Assembly: GCA_020832965.1 (NCBI GenBank)
Contig: JAJHRM010000031.1
Span: 1 to 15,111, forward strand
Direction of reading: 5' to 3'
DNA: 15,111 nt
DNA from: Thermofilum sp.
GTDB lineage: Archaea > Thermoproteota > Thermoprotei > Thermofilales > Thermofilaceae
The first letter of the stretch is position 1, and every line of letters begins with the position of its first letter. Below are positions 14,113 through 15,111 of this stretch, piece after piece. The position numbers and the translations under genes were made by a program. The notes under the pieces were generated by a model. It was not told the origin of the DNA, ran no database searches, and saw only the letters and a list, made by a program, of their open reading frames with translations.

Positions 14113-14360
14113 CTGATTAAAGATTTAATGGGTCTGGCTACGGCCTTGTTGCTCCATTCGATACCTGCGGTTCTTCGTGTTTTGCTATAAGAATCTTGAT
14201 GCCTTCGTGTATAAACAATTTGGTCTATCTGCCACCCGACGCCACAATATAAAGCTTCTTTCCTTTTCATGGCTGTCTGAATCTCCTCTTTTTGAAGCCT
14301 GTTTATCGACATTAACATTTTTTCTATAGAAAACAAAGTAAGGTTTCCCAATTTCGACAT
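14109..14360 (-). CDS. Possible 83-residue hypothetical protein (doubtful)
   Basis: ATG 14360 opens 83 codons on the minus strand to TGA at 14109-14111. The N-terminal half is helical and hydrophobic (GNLTLFSIEKMLMSINRLQK). The C-terminal half is basic (RRHQDSYSKTRRTAG). No family is recognised. An AAATTAAAAG element about 20 bases upstream on this strand could serve as TATA, but the same bases also suit the plus-strand gene. Given the surrounding decay this could be a gene fragment or noise. Confidence 0.25.
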   Translation of the reverse strand: MSKLGNLTLFSIEKMLMSINRLQKEEIQTAMKRKEALYCGVGWQIDQIVYTRRHQDSYSKTRRTAGIEWSNKAVARPIKSLIR

Positions 14361-14408
14361 GCAAAATCTTTTAATTTGTATGCGGAGTACCTATACTTGT
14401 TGGATAGT

Positions 14409-15111
14409 ATGCTTGGTCCAATTAAATTGAATAATAAATTTAAAGTAAGCTTTCTTTTAATCCTTATTTAAATTATCAATTTCATAAAAATTAGTACTCA
14501 ACAGCCGAATTGGATCGAGCTTATCAGAAATGGAGATTTCTCCGCAGGAATCCTCTATTGGAATCTTTCTCCGCGCGAATTTTCGCCGTAGGACCCACTG
14601 ACATACATTCCTATGTAGGGCCGTTTATTGGACCGCAGATAAAGGGCGACAACGCATTGTTGTTCTCAGTCAAAAAACCCGGAGTTTATAATGGAAGTCT
14701 TTCTCAAAGTTTTTATTTTCCTCCCACTGAAAAAGCTACTCTAACCTTTACAGTAATTAAATCTTTATGGGAGGACGTTAAACTCAAATTGCTTATTTTT
14801 TGGGATCAAGGATCCTACGATGTGACTGGAAACTTGAACCTTAAGGAACTCTCATCTACTCGAGCATACGATAACAAGCACTCGGGAAGTGTCTATATCT
14901 ATAATCTTACATACGATTTGTCTGACATTGCAAAGAGACTCGGTGGTAGAAATGTGACTCTTGTAATTCTTTTTTCGTTGAGAACAGATTATTATGCCGG
15001 TGAGATCTATTTTGACGATATTTCTGTGAAAGCACAAAGCAGTGTTACAACAAAAGGTTCTCCCCGACTAGAGATATCTCACAACTTCCCTAGCAATGTT
15101 GATTCAGGGAG
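14409..15111 (+). pseudogene. Broken secreted carbohydrate-binding-like protein (3' end outside window)
   Basis: ATG 14409 opens MLGPIKLNNKFKVSFLLILI, a plausible signal peptide, but TAA at 14469-14471 cuts its hydrophobic core. The same frame continues through WIELIRNGDFSAGILYWNL. The NGDF...W opening is typical of galactose-binding-like or CBM4/9-type jellyroll domains. It then meets TAG at 14589-14591. From about 14588 the sense continues in the -1 frame (VGPTDIHSYVGPFIGPQ, later GEIYFDDISVKA, a typical jellyroll ending) and stays open to 15111. So at least one stop and one one-base shift are needed to break it. DNA is AT-rich compared with the left of the window. The alternatives are sequencing errors, or a start much further downstream. 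Confidence 0.6.

Larger units (their letters stand above)
13987..14408. other. AT-rich gap with T-rich termination signals and no firm gene
   Basis: This stretch is clearly richer in A and T than the DNA before it. A T-rich run (T7 at 14099-14105, with further T blocks from 14010 on) could terminate the ankyrin transcript. Only doubtful short ORFs on the minus strand are seen. A CTTTTAATTT element at about 14369-14378 could be the promoter of the broken secreted gene that follows. Confidence 0.4.

Noticed and set aside
13987..14408. tRNA or other structured RNA in the AT-rich gap
   Set aside because: I looked for cloverleaf boxes (GGTTCGAAT-like) and long stems and saw none. The stretch is T-rich and unstructured.

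Overview
The window looks like chromosome of a thermophilic archaeon, most likely a Thermoproteota (Crenarchaeota) member of the Thermofilum kind. Four things point there. Arginine is written mostly AGG/AGA and isoleucine often ATA. Promoters are archaeal TATA elements 25-30 bases before the start, several of them on apparently leaderless genes. Genes inside operons carry GGAGGTGAT-type ribosome sites. Proteins are rich in Glu, Lys and Arg. The lineage is an inference from style, not from a marker gene.

Layout. Bases 1-968 hold the end of one gene with a SHOCT-like tail, a small membrane protein with the same kind of tail, and a small helical protein. Bases 1058-6981 are a tightly packed four-gene operon: a coiled-coil membrane protein with two CxxC knuckles, a soluble coiled-coil protein, a bactofilin-like beta-helix protein ending in a zinc ribbon, and a Hanks-type Ser/Thr kinase fused behind a propeller-like and an Ig-like region. 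This reads as a membrane-attached scaffold with its own kinase. Bases 7152-8708 encode a secreted, membrane-anchored surface protein of Ig-like and InlB-B-like repeats, from its own promoter.

Bases 8941-13986 hold four ankyrin-repeat genes on alternating strands, each apparently transcribed alone. Three share one architecture: ankyrin repeats, then an Ig-like beta-sandwich of about 85 residues, then a zinc ribbon with PGAKYCWxCG. The fourth is ankyrin only. In the last copy a single in-frame TAG separates the beta-sandwich from an otherwise intact zinc ribbon. The intergenic DNA around these genes has a cluster of ATGCTY/RAGCAT half-sites.

Bases 13987-15111 are visibly more AT-rich. They hold small doubtful ORFs and the beginning of a secreted carbohydrate-binding-like protein whose frame is broken at least twice, so it is read here as a pseudogene running off the window.

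The most interesting possibility is that the kinase/bactofilin operon and the expanded Ank-sandwich-zinc-ribbon family belong to one signalling or scaffold system. Zinc ribbons of one style recur in both, but the functional link is inference.
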